Positions 32,254 to 40,705 of a DNA stretch of 49,810 bases are shown here, piece after piece (position 1 is the first letter of the stretch; every line of letters starts with the position of its first letter). Origin of the DNA: Bacillota bacterium (GTDB taxonomy: Bacteria; Bacillota; Sulfobacillia; JACIYH01). The notes beneath the pieces were generated by a model. The model had not been told where the DNA came from. It saw only the letters and a program-made list of their open reading frames with translations, and did no database searches. Position numbers and translations under genes: made by a program. The DNA is taken from the NCBI GenBank assembly GCA_014360055.1, contig JACIYH010000013.1, positions 1 to 49,810 on the forward strand, given 5' to 3'.

Positions 32254-33615
32254 TCAGGCAGGGACTTTCAGCCCGGCTTCCTCTTCTACTTCCGAAATGG
32301 CCGCTTCGATCACGTCGAGGGCCTCTGCCAGTTGCTCTTCGGTGATCACCAGGCTGGCCAGCATGCGGATGACGTTGCCGTACAGGCCGCACTTGAGTGG
32401 GATGACGCCCTTCTGCATGCAGCGCCGCAGCACTTCAGAGGTTTCCCGCCCCGCAGGTTCTTTGGTGGAACGATCCTTGACCAGTTCCACTCCCACCATG
32501 GCGCCCAGGCCCCGCACGTCGCCGATGAGGGGATGGGAATCCTGCATGGCCCGGAAACGGTCCATCATCATGCGGCCCAGCGCCTCGGCGCGACCCGGCA
32601 GGTCTTCCTTCTCCATTATGTCCAGGACCTCCAGGGCAGCCACGCAGCCCACGGGGTTACCCACGTAGGTGCCGCCAATACGGTTGTCGGCGGGCGCGTC
32701 CATCACCTCCGCCCGGCCCACCACCCCGGAGAGCGGGATGCCGGCGGCCAGCGACTTGGCCACGGTGACCAGGTCGGCCTGCACCCCCGAGTGTTCGAGG
32801 GCAAAGAGACGCCCGGTGCGGCCGAAACCGGTCTGGACTTCGTCGACCATCAGCAGGACCCCGTGCTTGCGGCAGATGTCCGCGATGCGCCCCAGGTACT
32901 CGCGTGGCGGCACCACGAAACCACCCTCACCCTGGACGGGCTCTACGATGACGGCAGCGGTGTCCTCCGGGGCCACAAACAGTTCCAGCATGCGGTCGAG
33001 GAGGTCGGCGCAGGCCACGCCACACGCCGGGTAGGTGGCCCGGATGGGGCAACGGTAGCAGTATGCGTAAGGGACCCGGTAGACCTCGGGCGCGAAGGGG
33101 CCGAAGCCCGCCCGGTAGGGTTTGCTCTTGCTGGTGAGGGTCATGGCCATCATGGTCCGCCCGTGGAAGGCCCCCTCGAAGGCGATGATGGCCGTCCGCC
33201 GCGTATAGGCGCGGGCGATTTTCACGGCGTTCTCCACCGCCTCGGCGCCCGAGTTGAAGAAGGCGCACTTGGCCGGCTGCCTGACCGGCGCCTTCGCTCC
33301 CAGCCTTTCCGCCAGGGTGACCAGCGACTCGTAGGGGATGATGGTGAAGTCGGTGTGCAGGAACCGGTCCACCTGCCGGTGCACGGCCTGGTTGACCTGG
33401 GGGTGGCAGTGGCCCACATTGAGGACGCCGATGCCGCCCGTCAGGTCGATGAAGGTGTTGCCGTCGATGTCGGTGACCAGTGCCCCGCGCCCGTGGTCGA
33501 TCACCACGGGGGCGTGTACCGAGAAGGCCGCCGCCACATAGCGGTCCTTGCGCGCCAGCACTTCCCGTGACCGCGGTCCGGGCACCTCCGTCACCAGCCT
33601 GATATGATTGCGCAC
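32254..33615 (-). CDS. gabT: Class III aminotransferase, 4-aminobutyrate aminotransferase-like
   Basis: 453 residues, ornithine/GABA aminotransferase family. Markers are DGNTFIDLTGGIGVLNVGHC, the phosphate-binding FFNSGAEAVENAVKIARAYT, AFEGAFHGRT, EPVQGEGGF, the cofactor Asp in LMVDEVQTGFGRTG, the PLP lysine in TVAKSLAAGIPLSGVVGR and GGTYVGNPVGC. The layout is closest to GabT, converting 4-aminobutyrate and 2-oxoglutarate to succinate semialdehyde and glutamate; related omega-amino substrates are possible. GTG 33615 has GGAGGGG six bases upstream. It is the first gene of a minus-strand set with aspA and hydF. Confidence 0.88.
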   Translation of the reverse strand: MRNHIRLVTEVPGPRSREVLARKDRYVAAAFSVHAPVVIDHGRGALVTDIDGNTFIDLTGGIGVLNVGHCHPQVNQAVHRQVDRFLHTDFTIIPYESLVTLAERLGAKAPVRQPAKCAFFNSGAEAVENAVKIARAYTRRTAIIAFEGAFHGRTMMAMTLTSKSKPYRAGFGPFAPEVYRVPYAYCYRCPIRATYPACGVACADLLDRMLELFVAPEDTAAVIVEPVQGEGGFVVPPREYLGRIADICRKHGVLLMVDEVQTGFGRTGRLFALEHSGVQADLVTVAKSLAAGIPLSGVVGRAEVMDAPADNRIGGTYVGNPVGCVAALEVLDIMEKEDLPGRAEALGRMMMDRFRAMQDSHPLIGDVRGLGAMVGVELVKDRSTKEPAGRETSEVLRRCMQKGVIPLKCGLYGNVIRMLASLVITEEQLAEALDVIEAAISEVEEEAGLKVPA

Positions 33616-33644
33616 CCCACACCCCTCCTCTTTTTATACGGTGC

Positions 33645-33671
33645 TGTATATCCCATTCGGTGACGGGTCAA
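33645..33671 (-). promoter_or_regulatory. Candidate sigma-A promoter of the gabT gene
   Basis: On the minus strand, TTGACC (33671-33666) and TATACA (33650-33645) are separated by 15 bp, slightly short of the optimum. They lie 30-56 bp upstream of GTG 33615 in a locally AT-rich island that stands out from the GC-rich surroundings. Confidence 0.5.
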
Positions 33672-33790
33672 TACTTCCCTCCTCAATTTACTGCATCCCG
33701 CCGGTAGGGCCCACCCCCTTCTCGCAACCCTATTGTCATGCCCTTGCAACATTTTTACCATGCGGCTAATATGAGTGGGGAGGTGCGGCT

Positions 33791-34669
33791 ATGCCGGCGG
33801 CCCCGCAGCGGGGCCCGCAGGATTGGGCGCGGGCACTGGAAGAACTGCGGCGCGAAAATCAGCGTTTGACGCAGGCCAACCGGGAGCTGGAGGAGCGGGT
33901 GTCCAAGCTGCGCCGGGCCAATGCGGAACTGGCCCGTGCCTGCCAGTTCACCTCCGATTGTTGCCACGAACTGCGGGCTCCCCTGGCGTCCATCATCGCT
34001 TACGCGGAACTGCTCCAGGAGGGGGCGGGGGGGCCTCTCACGGACCTGCAGAGGGAGTACGTGGACGGCATTGTGGAGCAGGGGCAGGAGTTGCTCACCT
34101 CCATGAACGACATCCTGGACCTGGCCCGCATGGAGGCCGGCCGCATGGAGGTGCGTACCGCTCCGCTCCGGTTACCGGAGGTGGTTGGCCCTCTGGTAAA
34201 ACGGATGCAACCCCGCGCCCGCCGCAAAGGCCTCTCCCTCAATGTGGACCTGGGTGATGGGGCGGAGGTCCCGCTGGTGGAGGCGGACCGTCAGAAGGTG
34301 GAGAGGGTATTGTGCAACATCCTGGACAATGCCCTCAAGTTCACGCCGCCCGGCGGCCAGGTGTTGGTCAGGGTCCGATGGGACCCGCCGGCGGGCGTGG
34401 TGGTGGCGGTGCGCGATACCGGTCCCGGTATCCCTCCCGAAGAGCAGGAGGCCATATTCGACCGATACTACCGGGCACGTGACCGGGGTGACAGTGCCGG
34501 GGCCGGACTCGGGCTTAGCCTGGCCCGCCAACTGGTAGAGATGCAGGGAGGGCGCATCTGGGTGGAGAGCGAGCCCGGAAAGGGTGCCACGTTTTACGTT
34601 GCCTTTCCGCCGCGTGCTGCAGGACGGTCGGGCACCACAGGGGGTCCGAGTACTGCAGGAGGGTCGTGA
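33791..34669 (+). CDS. Cytosolic sensor histidine kinase
   Basis: 292 residues with no membrane segment. An N-terminal coiled coil (LEELRRENQRLTQANRELEE) replaces a sensor domain. The HisKA motif is CCHELRAPLASIIAYAELL with the phospho-acceptor His; N box NILDNALKFTPPG, G1 DTGPGIP, F box IFDRYYRARD and G2 GAGLGLSLA are all present, so it should be active. ATG 33791 has GGGGAGGTG upstream. The response-regulator gene begins 19 bp after its stop and a ZIP metal transporter follows, so the signal may be metal or redox related; this is inferred from position only. Confidence 0.93.
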   Translation: MPAAPQRGPQDWARALEELRRENQRLTQANRELEERVSKLRRANAELARACQFTSDCCHELRAPLASIIAYAELLQEGAGGPLTDLQREYVDGIVEQGQELLTSMNDILDLARMEAGRMEVRTAPLRLPEVVGPLVKRMQPRARRKGLSLNVDLGDGAEVPLVEADRQKVERVLCNILDNALKFTPPGGQVLVRVRWDPPAGVVVAVRDTGPGIPPEEQEAIFDRYYRARDRGDSAGAGLGLSLARQLVEMQGGRIWVESEPGKGATFYVAFPPRAAGRSGTTGGPSTAGGS

Positions 34670-34688
34670 ACTCCAGGGGGGTGAGGTT

Positions 34689-35405
34689 TTGCCGGGTAGG
34701 ACGGTCCTGGTGGTGGAAGATGACCCGGCGGTATCCAGGCTGGTGGAACACCGGCTCACCCAGGAGGGGTACCGGGTGGTAACCGCCTCCGACGGGGAGC
34801 AGGGTCTGCGGCTTTTCGAATCGGCGAAGCCCGACCTGGTGATCCTGGACCTCATCCTGCCCAAGATCGACGGGTATGAGGTCTGCCGCATCATACGCAA
34901 GGCGTCCATGGTCCCCATCATCGTCCTGTCTGCAAAGGGGGATGAGGTCGACAAGCTGGTGGGCTTCCGCATGGGCGCCGACGACTACGTCACCAAGCCC
35001 TTCAGTGCTGCCGAACTGGCCATGCGGGTGGCGGCCGTGCTGCGGCGGTCCGACGGCACCCGTGACGACCGGGAGGGGGCGGTACTGGACTTCGGGGACC
35101 TGTGCATCGACCGTCGGCGGCGCCTGGTGACGGTGAAGGGCCAGAAGGTTCAACTCACCCCCAAGGAGTTCGACCTTCTGTGGGTGCTGGCTTCCCACGT
35201 TGAGTACGTGTTCACCCGCGAGCAACTGCTCTACCAGGTCTGGCAGTCCGATTACGAGGGCGACGTCGATAACGTGACCGTGCTGGTGAGCCGCCTGCGG
35301 GACAAGATAGAGGAGGACCCCGCCCACCCCCGCTTCATCAAGACGGTGTGGGGGGTGGGGTACAAGTTCAGCGTCCCCAGAGCGGAACAGGAGGCTGTGC
35401 GTTGA
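34689..35405 (+). CDS. OmpR/PhoB-family response regulator
   Basis: 238 residues. The receiver domain (TVLVVEDDPAVSRLVEHRL) has the phospho-acceptor Asp in LVILDLILPKIDG and the Lys in DDYVTKPFSAAEL. The C-terminal winged helix (VQLTPKEFDLLWVLASHVEY, VLVSRLRDKIEEDP, TVWGVGYKF) is of OmpR type. TTG 34689 is taken because GGGGGGTGAGG lies just upstream and the receiver fold begins here, although the frame is open further upstream. It is the partner of the histidine kinase before it. Its stop overlaps the TTG start of the ZIP gene. Confidence 0.93.
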   Translation: MPGRTVLVVEDDPAVSRLVEHRLTQEGYRVVTASDGEQGLRLFESAKPDLVILDLILPKIDGYEVCRIIRKASMVPIIVLSAKGDEVDKLVGFRMGADDYVTKPFSAAELAMRVAAVLRRSDGTRDDREGAVLDFGDLCIDRRRRLVTVKGQKVQLTPKEFDLLWVLASHVEYVFTREQLLYQVWQSDYEGDVDNVTVLVSRLRDKIEEDPAHPRFIKTVWGVGYKFSVPRAEQEAVR

Positions 35406-36181
35406 CCCTGGCGGTGGCGGCGGCGGCCGGTCTGGCCATCGCCCTGGGAGGGCTGGTACCGGCGATCTTGCGCGGTAAGCGGTGGCCCTCCACCCTCCTG
35501 CTGGGATTGGCGGGCGGGGCGGTGCTGGGCATCGTGGGCCTCGAGGTCCTGCCGGCCGCCCGCGAGCGGGGCTCTCTGTTCACCCTGGTTGCCGGCGTGG
35601 CGACCGGGGTTGCCCTCATGGGCGGTCTGCACCTGGTGCTGGACTCCCACGGCCACCGGGCAGGGGAGGGCCGGGGAAGCGAGGCCCGCGGAGGAGAGAC
35701 CCGGGGAGGGGAGGGCGTTTGCCCCGCCCACGGCCAGGAACGCTGGCTGAGGGCTGGTTTCCTCACCTGGCTGGCGGTGGCGGTCCACAACGTGCTTGAC
35801 GGCTTCGGCATCGGGGCCGGTTTCGGGGAGTCGGGCCATCTGGGGATGGCCCTGGCGGCGGCGGTGGCGATACATAACCTCCCGGTGGGCATGCTGGTGG
35901 CCACGCCCCTGGTCCTCGGGGAGGCGGGTGGGTCCCGGGTGGTGGTGAACACTGCACTGGCGGGGATGTGTACGCCCGTGGGGGCGTTACTGGGCGAGAG
36001 CCTGGCCGGGTTGTCGCCGGTCGCCCTGGCGGCGTCACTGGGGCTGGCCGGGGGAAGCCTGCTCTTCATCCTGGGCGAACTCCTGCACATGTCCTGGTGT
36101 GAATCGCCCGTGCTCACCGTGGTCGGGGGGTCGGCCGGGGCCCTGCTCACCGCGCTGGCGCACCTGCTGGGCGGCCACTAG
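35402..36181 (+). CDS. ZIP-family divalent metal transporter
   Basis: 259 residues, eight hydrophobic helices. The ZIP metal-path motifs are in helices 4 and 5: VAVHNVLDGFGIGAGF and AVAIHNLPVGMLVATPL. The central loop is Gly/Arg/Glu rich with an HGH, as in many ZIPs. Members import Zn, Fe, Mn or Ni. TTG 35402 overlaps the response-regulator stop (TTGA) and has AGGAGG seven bases upstream, so expression is coupled to the two-component system. The next gene is nikR, raising the chance that nickel is a substrate. Confidence 0.88.
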   Translation: MTLAVAAAAGLAIALGGLVPAILRGKRWPSTLLLGLAGGAVLGIVGLEVLPAARERGSLFTLVAGVATGVALMGGLHLVLDSHGHRAGEGRGSEARGGETRGGEGVCPAHGQERWLRAGFLTWLAVAVHNVLDGFGIGAGFGESGHLGMALAAAVAIHNLPVGMLVATPLVLGEAGGSRVVVNTALAGMCTPVGALLGESLAGLSPVALAASLGLAGGSLLFILGELLHMSWCESPVLTVVGGSAGALLTALAHLLGGH

Positions 36182-36192
36182 GGGCCGGCCCC
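36181..36192. other. 12-bp GC palindrome after the ZIP gene
   Basis: GGGGCCGGCCCC is a perfect palindrome starting at the last base of the ZIP stop codon, about 95 bp before nikR. It has no loop or T-run, so a protein-binding site is more plausible than termination. It could be chance in such GC-rich DNA. Confidence 0.3.
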
Positions 36193-36287
36193 GGTTGCCC
36201 TGGTGCTCCCGTCCGGCGACCACCGGGGGCGGTGGTGAGAGGCGGGGTGAGGAAGGTCCGTACACAACCGGGAACGGGGGATGAGCG

Positions 36288-36707
36288 GTGGGGGAACTGC
36301 GCCGGTTCGGAGTTTCCATGGAGGAGGAACTCCTCGAGAAGTTCGACCAACTCGCCCGCTCACGGGGCTACAGCAACAGGTCGGAGTTCCTGCGCGATCT
36401 GGCGCGGCGGGAACTGATCGAGCGCCAGTGGGAGCTCGAAGATGCCGAGGTGGCGGGCACGGTCACCCTGGTTTACGACCACGACGCGCGGGGCCTGGGG
36501 GATGAACTCACGCACCTGCAGCACGACCACCACGAACTGGTGCTCTCCACCATGCACGTGCACCTGGACGAGCGCAATTGCCTGGAAGTGGTGGTCCTGC
36601 GCGGCCCCGCTGCGCGCGTGCGTGCCCTCGCCCACGCCATGATCGCCCGGCGCGGGGTCAAGCACGGTCAACTGACCATGACCTCTACCGGCCGCGAGCT
36701 CCCCTGA
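36288..36707 (+). CDS. nikR: Nickel-responsive regulator NikR
   Basis: 139 residues. The N-terminal ribbon-helix-helix (LRRFGVSMEEELLEKFDQLA, GYSNRSEFLRDLAR) binds DNA. The C-terminal ACT-like domain holds the high-affinity nickel site: His79, His90, His92 and Cys98, with the same spacing as E. coli His76, His87, His89 and Cys95. NikR with Ni(II) normally represses nickel importers. GTG 36288 lies after GGGGGATGAGCG. Likely targets in this window are the CbiMQO operon, whose promoter has a suitable dyad at 13298, and perhaps the ZIP gene upstream. Confidence 0.95.
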   Translation: MGELRRFGVSMEEELLEKFDQLARSRGYSNRSEFLRDLARRELIERQWELEDAEVAGTVTLVYDHDARGLGDELTHLQHDHHELVLSTMHVHLDERNCLEVVVLRGPAARVRALAHAMIARRGVKHGQLTMTSTGRELP

Positions 36708-36711
36708 CGAG

Positions 36712-38751
36712 GTGGTGGATTTGAGGGAGGAAGCTGGCCGCCTTCTCACGGTCCCCGACGAACTGGCCGGGGTTGAGGAGTTCTGGGTGACGGGGAACGA
36801 GTTCGTGGCCCTGCCCGAGATCCGGGCGCGGGATGGGACCGTGCTCTCCCTCAACGTGCTCTCCTGGAGCGCCCGCGGCCTGCTGGAACTGGTCGGTACG
36901 GAGTCGGTCCCCTTGCTGCGGGTGGGGGTTGAGCCTTCCCCGGGCGAAGCCCAGCGCGAGGAGGGTGCGCGGGTGCGGTCGCGTGAGCCCGCGCCGGGGG
37001 AACGGGGGGTGGGAGTTGCCGGTGACCGGCAGGAGCCGGCGGTTGCGGGGGTACACCGCGCGGCGGAATGGATACCGGAGGTCATTTACCGGGTGTCCTG
37101 GGGCACCATGCGGGTCACCTGGCTGACTCCGCCCGGGCACAAGGGCCTGGTGGTACACGCCGAGGTGGATCCCCCTCCCGGGCCGGTCACCATCTACCTG
37201 GAGGGGCAAATGGGTCAGGTCCGGCACCGGGTTTTCACCCCCCGTGCCCTGCCCGTGCCGGTGCTGAGCCGGTGGCATCGCTGGATGGAGTGTCTGCTCT
37301 GGGAGGTGGGATACCCCTGGCCGTTCCTGGCCCTGGCCGTGCGGCCCGCCCAGGCGGACGCGCGACTGGAGTCCTGGCCGGAACCGGGCGCCGGGGAGCG
37401 GCGGGCCGGCGCCGGGGCCGAGTCGTCGTCCCTCCCGGCCGAGGCCGGTATCCAGCCCTTGCAGGTGGCCGACACGCCTGTGCGCTTTCGTGTCAGCCGG
37501 CAGGGGTCAGAGCTGACCGTTATGATGGGGGTGGCCTGCGACGGGGACGGAGCCGCCTGCCAGGTCGTGGACATGCTGCGCCACGGATACCCGTACCTGC
37601 GGGAGGAGTCCCTTCGGGAGGCGGAGCGCCTGGGGGGCGGGACGGAAGCCGCCCGGGGGGAAGAAACCCTGCGGCTATGGCGGCGTAACCTTTTGTTCAA
37701 TTTCTACTACAGCCGGGGGAGGTGCCTGGATAGCGAACAGGAGGTGCTGGTGACTTCGCGCAGCCCCCGCTACTACGTGTGTGCCGCCCACTGGAGCCGC
37801 GATTCCCTGCTCTGGAGTTTCCCCGGGCTGCTGGTGGCGGAGCCGCGGGTGGCGCGCGAGGCGTTGCTCACCGCCTTCCGGCTGTACGCCCGGCGCGCGG
37901 GGACCCACAGCCTGTACCTGGACGGGACCGAGCTTTATCCCGGCTTCGAGCTGGACGAACTGGCGGCGTTCCCGCTCGCCCTGGCACTCTACCTGCAAGA
38001 GACGGACGACCGCTCGGTGCTGGACCTGGCTCCCGTGCGTGAGGGGCTGGCCGTTGTGTGGGAGAGGCTGGAGGAGGTTCGCCTCCACCCCCACCACGTC
38101 TACCGCACCTTTCTGCTCCCTTCCGACGACCCCGCCCACCACCCCGTGGTGACGTACGACAACGTGCTGGCCTGGAAGGCCCTGCGGGTCTTTGCCGGCC
38201 TGGGATGGGTTGGGGCGGGCGACAAGGCGGACCGCCTGCGGGAGGAGTTGACGGCGCGCGCGGTGGTGCCGGGGCCCTTCGGCCCCATGTGGGCCTGGTC
38301 CTTCGACCCGCCCGCCGATAGCTCTGCGCGCGGCGAGGCGGGGACATGGCTGCTGTACGATGAACCTCCGGGATCGCTGGCGCTGCTGCCGCACTATGGC
38401 TGGTGTGATCCCCTGGACCCGGTCTACCTGAACACCCTGCGCTGGATATGGAGTCCCCACAATCCGTGGTACGTGGGCGAGGGCCCCTTCGCCGCCCCGG
38501 CCTGTCCCCATGCCCGCCATCCGTGGGTGATGGCCCTCGCCAACGCCCTCCTGGTGCCGCCGGAAAGCTGGCGGGCGCTGGGGGTCGACCCCGGGCGCTT
38601 CCCCCGTACCCTGGCGGCTGCCCCCCTGGACGGGGGACTGGCCTGCGAGACGGTGGACGCCTGCTCCGGTCGCGTGCGCACGGGGGCAGCCTTCGCCACC
38701 TGTGCGGGGTTCATGGCCTATGCCCTGGCCCGGGCAGGACTTCGGGGTTGA
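36712..38751 (+). CDS. Six-hairpin (alpha/alpha) glycosidase-like protein
   Basis: 679 residues. The C-terminal half looks like an (alpha/alpha)6-barrel glycosidase of the GH125/debranching-enzyme kind: [20 protein letters not shown] (Arg-Asp typical of the substrate site), then [20 protein letters not shown] and [13 protein letters not shown]. The N-terminal half is beta-rich, as in such enzymes, with two low-complexity insertions. The exact GH family and substrate are not certain. GTG 36712 starts 4 bp after nikR, so it may be co-transcribed, but a functional tie to nickel is not obvious. Its last 41 bp overlap the convergent dehydrogenase. Confidence 0.68.
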   Translation: MVDLREEAGRLLTVPDELAGVEEFWVTGNEFVALPEIRARDGTVLSLNVLSWSARGLLELVGTESVPLLRVGVEPSPGEAQREEGARVRSREPAPGERGVGVAGDRQEPAVAGVHRAAEWIPEVIYRVSWGTMRVTWLTPPGHKGLVVHAEVDPPPGPVTIYLEGQMGQVRHRVFTPRALPVPVLSRWHRWMECLLWEVGYPWPFLALAVRPAQADARLESWPEPGAGERRAGAGAESSSLPAEAGIQPLQVADTPVRFRVSRQGSELTVMMGVACDGDGAACQVVDMLRHGYPYLREESLREAERLGGGTEAARGEETLRLWRRNLLFNFYYSRGRCLDSEQEVLVTSRSPRYYVCAAHWSRDSLLWSFPGLLVAEPRVAREALLTAFRLYARRAGTHSLYLDGTELYPGFELDELAAFPLALALYLQETDDRSVLDLAPVREGLAVVWERLEEVRLHPHHVYRTFLLPSDDPAHHPVVTYDNVLAWKALRVFAGLGWVGAGDKADRLREELTARAVVPGPFGPMWAWSFDPPADSSARGEAGTWLLYDEPPGSLALLPHYGWCDPLDPVYLNTLRWIWSPHNPWYVGEGPFAAPACPHARHPWVMALANALLVPPESWRALGVDPGRFPRTLAAAPLDGGLACETVDACSGRVRTGAAFATCAGFMAYALARAGLRG

Positions 38752-39703
38752 CCGGGGTAGGGGGGACCTCGCCCCGGAGGACGGCGACCAGGTTCTCGGC
38801 GGCCAGGGTGGCCATGCGGGTCCGGGTGGCGATGCTGGCGCTGGCTATGTGGGGGAGGGCCACCACGTTGGGAAGGGAGAGCAAGGGGTGGTCCGGTCCG
38901 ATGGGCTCCCGCTCGAAGACGTCCAGGCCCGCCGCCCAGATCCAGCCTTCCCGCAGGGCCCGGTAGAGGGCCGCCTCGTCCACCAGAGGGCCGCGGGCGG
39001 TGTTGACCAGGATGGCCGTGGGCTTCATGAGGCGCAACTCTCGCTCTCCGATGAGGTGATGGGTATCCGGGGTGAGGGGAGCGTGGATGCTTACCACGTC
39101 GGACTGCCGCAGGAGATCGTCCAGCGCCACCCGGGCGGCCCCCAGTGCCTTTTCCGCGTCCTCCCAGCGCTGGGGGTCGTGGTAGAGGATGCGCATGTCG
39201 AACCCGCGGGCGCGGCGTGCCACGGCCTGCCCGATGCGCCCGAAACCCACCAGGCCCAGCGTGCTGCCGTAGACGTCCCGGCCGGTGAGGAGCATGGGAC
39301 CCCAGGTCTTCCACTGGCCGGCAGCCAGGAACCGGGTCGCCTCCACCAGGCGCCGTGCCGTGGCCAGGATGAGGGCAAAGGCCAGGTCGGCGGTGGTCTC
39401 GGTGAGCACCCCCGGCGTATTGGTGACCACCACCCCGCGGGCGGTGCAGGCGGGGACGTCCACGTTGTCGTAGCCCACCGCCATGTTGGCGACCACCCGC
39501 AGGCGAGGGGCATGTTCCAGGAGTTCGGTGTCCACCCGCTCGGTAAGCAGGCAGAACAACCCCTCGCACCCGGCCACCTCTTCGAGCAGGGTGGCGCGGG
39601 GCACGGGATCGTCGCTGTCCCAGATGCGTACCTGGCACTCTCGTCGCAGGATCTCGAGGGCGGCCTGGGGAATGCGTCGGGTAACATATACCGGTGGCTT
39701 CAA
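38711..39703 (-). CDS. D-2-hydroxyacid dehydrogenase (glyoxylate/hydroxypyruvate reductase-like)
   Basis: 330 residues. The Rossmann motif [20 protein letters not shown] and the catalytic triad (Arg in [10 protein letters not shown], Glu in DVFEREP, His in LPHIASASI) are intact. [20 protein letters not shown] and [19 protein letters not shown] match glyoxylate reductase-type members rather than SerA, and no ACT domain follows. It would interconvert glyoxylate and glycolate or hydroxypyruvate and glycerate. TTG 39703 is the start. The 3' end overlaps the glycosidase gene by 41 bp on the other strand. Confidence 0.9.
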   Translation of the reverse strand: MKPPVYVTRRIPQAALEILRRECQVRIWDSDDPVPRATLLEEVAGCEGLFCLLTERVDTELLEHAPRLRVVANMAVGYDNVDVPACTARGVVVTNTPGVLTETTADLAFALILATARRLVEATRFLAAGQWKTWGPMLLTGRDVYGSTLGLVGFGRIGQAVARRARGFDMRILYHDPQRWEDAEKALGAARVALDDLLRQSDVVSIHAPLTPDTHHLIGERELRLMKPTAILVNTARGPLVDEAALYRALREGWIWAAGLDVFEREPIGPDHPLLSLPNVVALPHIASASIATRTRMATLAAENLVAVLRGEVPPTPVNPEVLPGPGHRP

Positions 39704-39784
39704 CTTTCCTACCCCCCTGGCACAGGTCAGATTGCTTGTTCTTGACTGTGGCCGGGATTCCTGCCCGGGAAGGGAGAGGGGACC

Positions 39785-40705
39785 GTGGAGTTCAAGGTGC
39801 TAGCCAATGGCGCAGGATACTTCGCCGGACCCACCAACTGCGGGCTGGTGTGGAGGGGGCGGGAGGGCATGCTCATCGATTCCGGCCTGGACGAGAGCAC
39901 GGCACGCAAAGTCCTCCGCTACCTCAACGAGCGTGGCCTGCGCCTGGTGGCCATCTTCAACACCCATTTTCACGCCGATCACGTGGGAGGCAATGCCTTC
40001 CTGGTGGCGCGCACGGGCGCCCGGGTTTTCGCCCCGGAGGAAGAGGCCGAGTTCATCCGCCGTCCCCTGCTGGAGCCCACCTCACTGTACGGAATGGCGG
40101 CTCCGCCCCCCGTCCTGCGCAACAAGTTCCTCATGGCTTCGCCCACCCCTGCCGTGGAGGGTGTGACGGCGTCCTCCTGGCAGGACCCGCTGGGGGCGGG
40201 GCTATCCCTGGTCGAGTTACCCGGCCACAGCCCGGCCCAGCTGGGTGTGGCCACCCCCGGGGGCGTGCTGTTCGCGGGGGACCTCTTCTTTTCCAGCGGG
40301 GTGCTGGACAAGCACGGCATCCCCTACAACGCCGACGTGACCAGGCATCTGGCCTCCCTGGAGCGGGCGGCGGTGTGGGCCGCGCAGGGGAAGTACCCGT
40401 GGATGGTCCCCGGCCACGGCCCCGCCTGCGATCCGGGGGATGCCCTGCTCACCATCGAAGCCAACCGTCAGCGGGTGACGGACCTGCTTCACCTTATTGA
40501 GGATCTGCTGGCGGAGTCCCGGTCCGTGGCCGACCTGGTGCAGGTGCTCGCCCACCACTACGCCCGCCTGCTCTCCACCCCCGGGGAGTACCTGCTGGTG
40601 CAGTCGGCCCTGCAGGCCTGCCTCAGCCACCTGGCGGAGGAGGGCCGGGTGGAGGCGGTCATGGATGACAACCGCCTGCTGTGGCGCCGCCACCCCGCCT
40701 CCTGA
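39785..40705 (+). CDS. MBL-fold metallo-hydrolase
   Basis: 306 residues. The metal motif is [15 protein letters not shown] (HxHxDH), with further ligands in [20 protein letters not shown] and [14 protein letters not shown] helical C-terminal extension (about 220-300) is typical of glyoxalase II-like or lactonase-like bacterial members. The substrate is unknown. GTG 39785 is preceded by GGGAAGGGAGAGGGGA. A long minus-strand extension of the lytic transglycosylase frame runs through its 3' half. Confidence 0.88.
   Translation: MEFKVLANGAGYFAGPTNCGLVWRGREGMLIDSGLDESTARKVLRYLNERGLRLVAIFNTHFHADHVGGNAFLVARTGARVFAPEEEAEFIRRPLLEPTSLYGMAAPPPVLRNKFLMASPTPAVEGVTASSWQDPLGAGLSLVELPGHSPAQLGVATPGGVLFAGDLFFSSGVLDKHGIPYNADVTRHLASLERAAVWAAQGKYPWMVPGHGPACDPGDALLTIEANRQRVTDLLHLIEDLLAESRSVADLVQVLAHHYARLLSTPGEYLLVQSALQACLSHLAEEGRVEAVMDDNRLLWRRHPAS

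Noticed and set aside
30853-33570. A 905-codon open frame on the plus strand
   Set aside because: Antisense to the aspartase and GabT genes, which have clear family motifs. Composition is of shadow type.
36181-36192. Intrinsic terminator after the ZIP gene
   Set aside because: The palindrome has no loop and no T-run; listed only as a palindrome.
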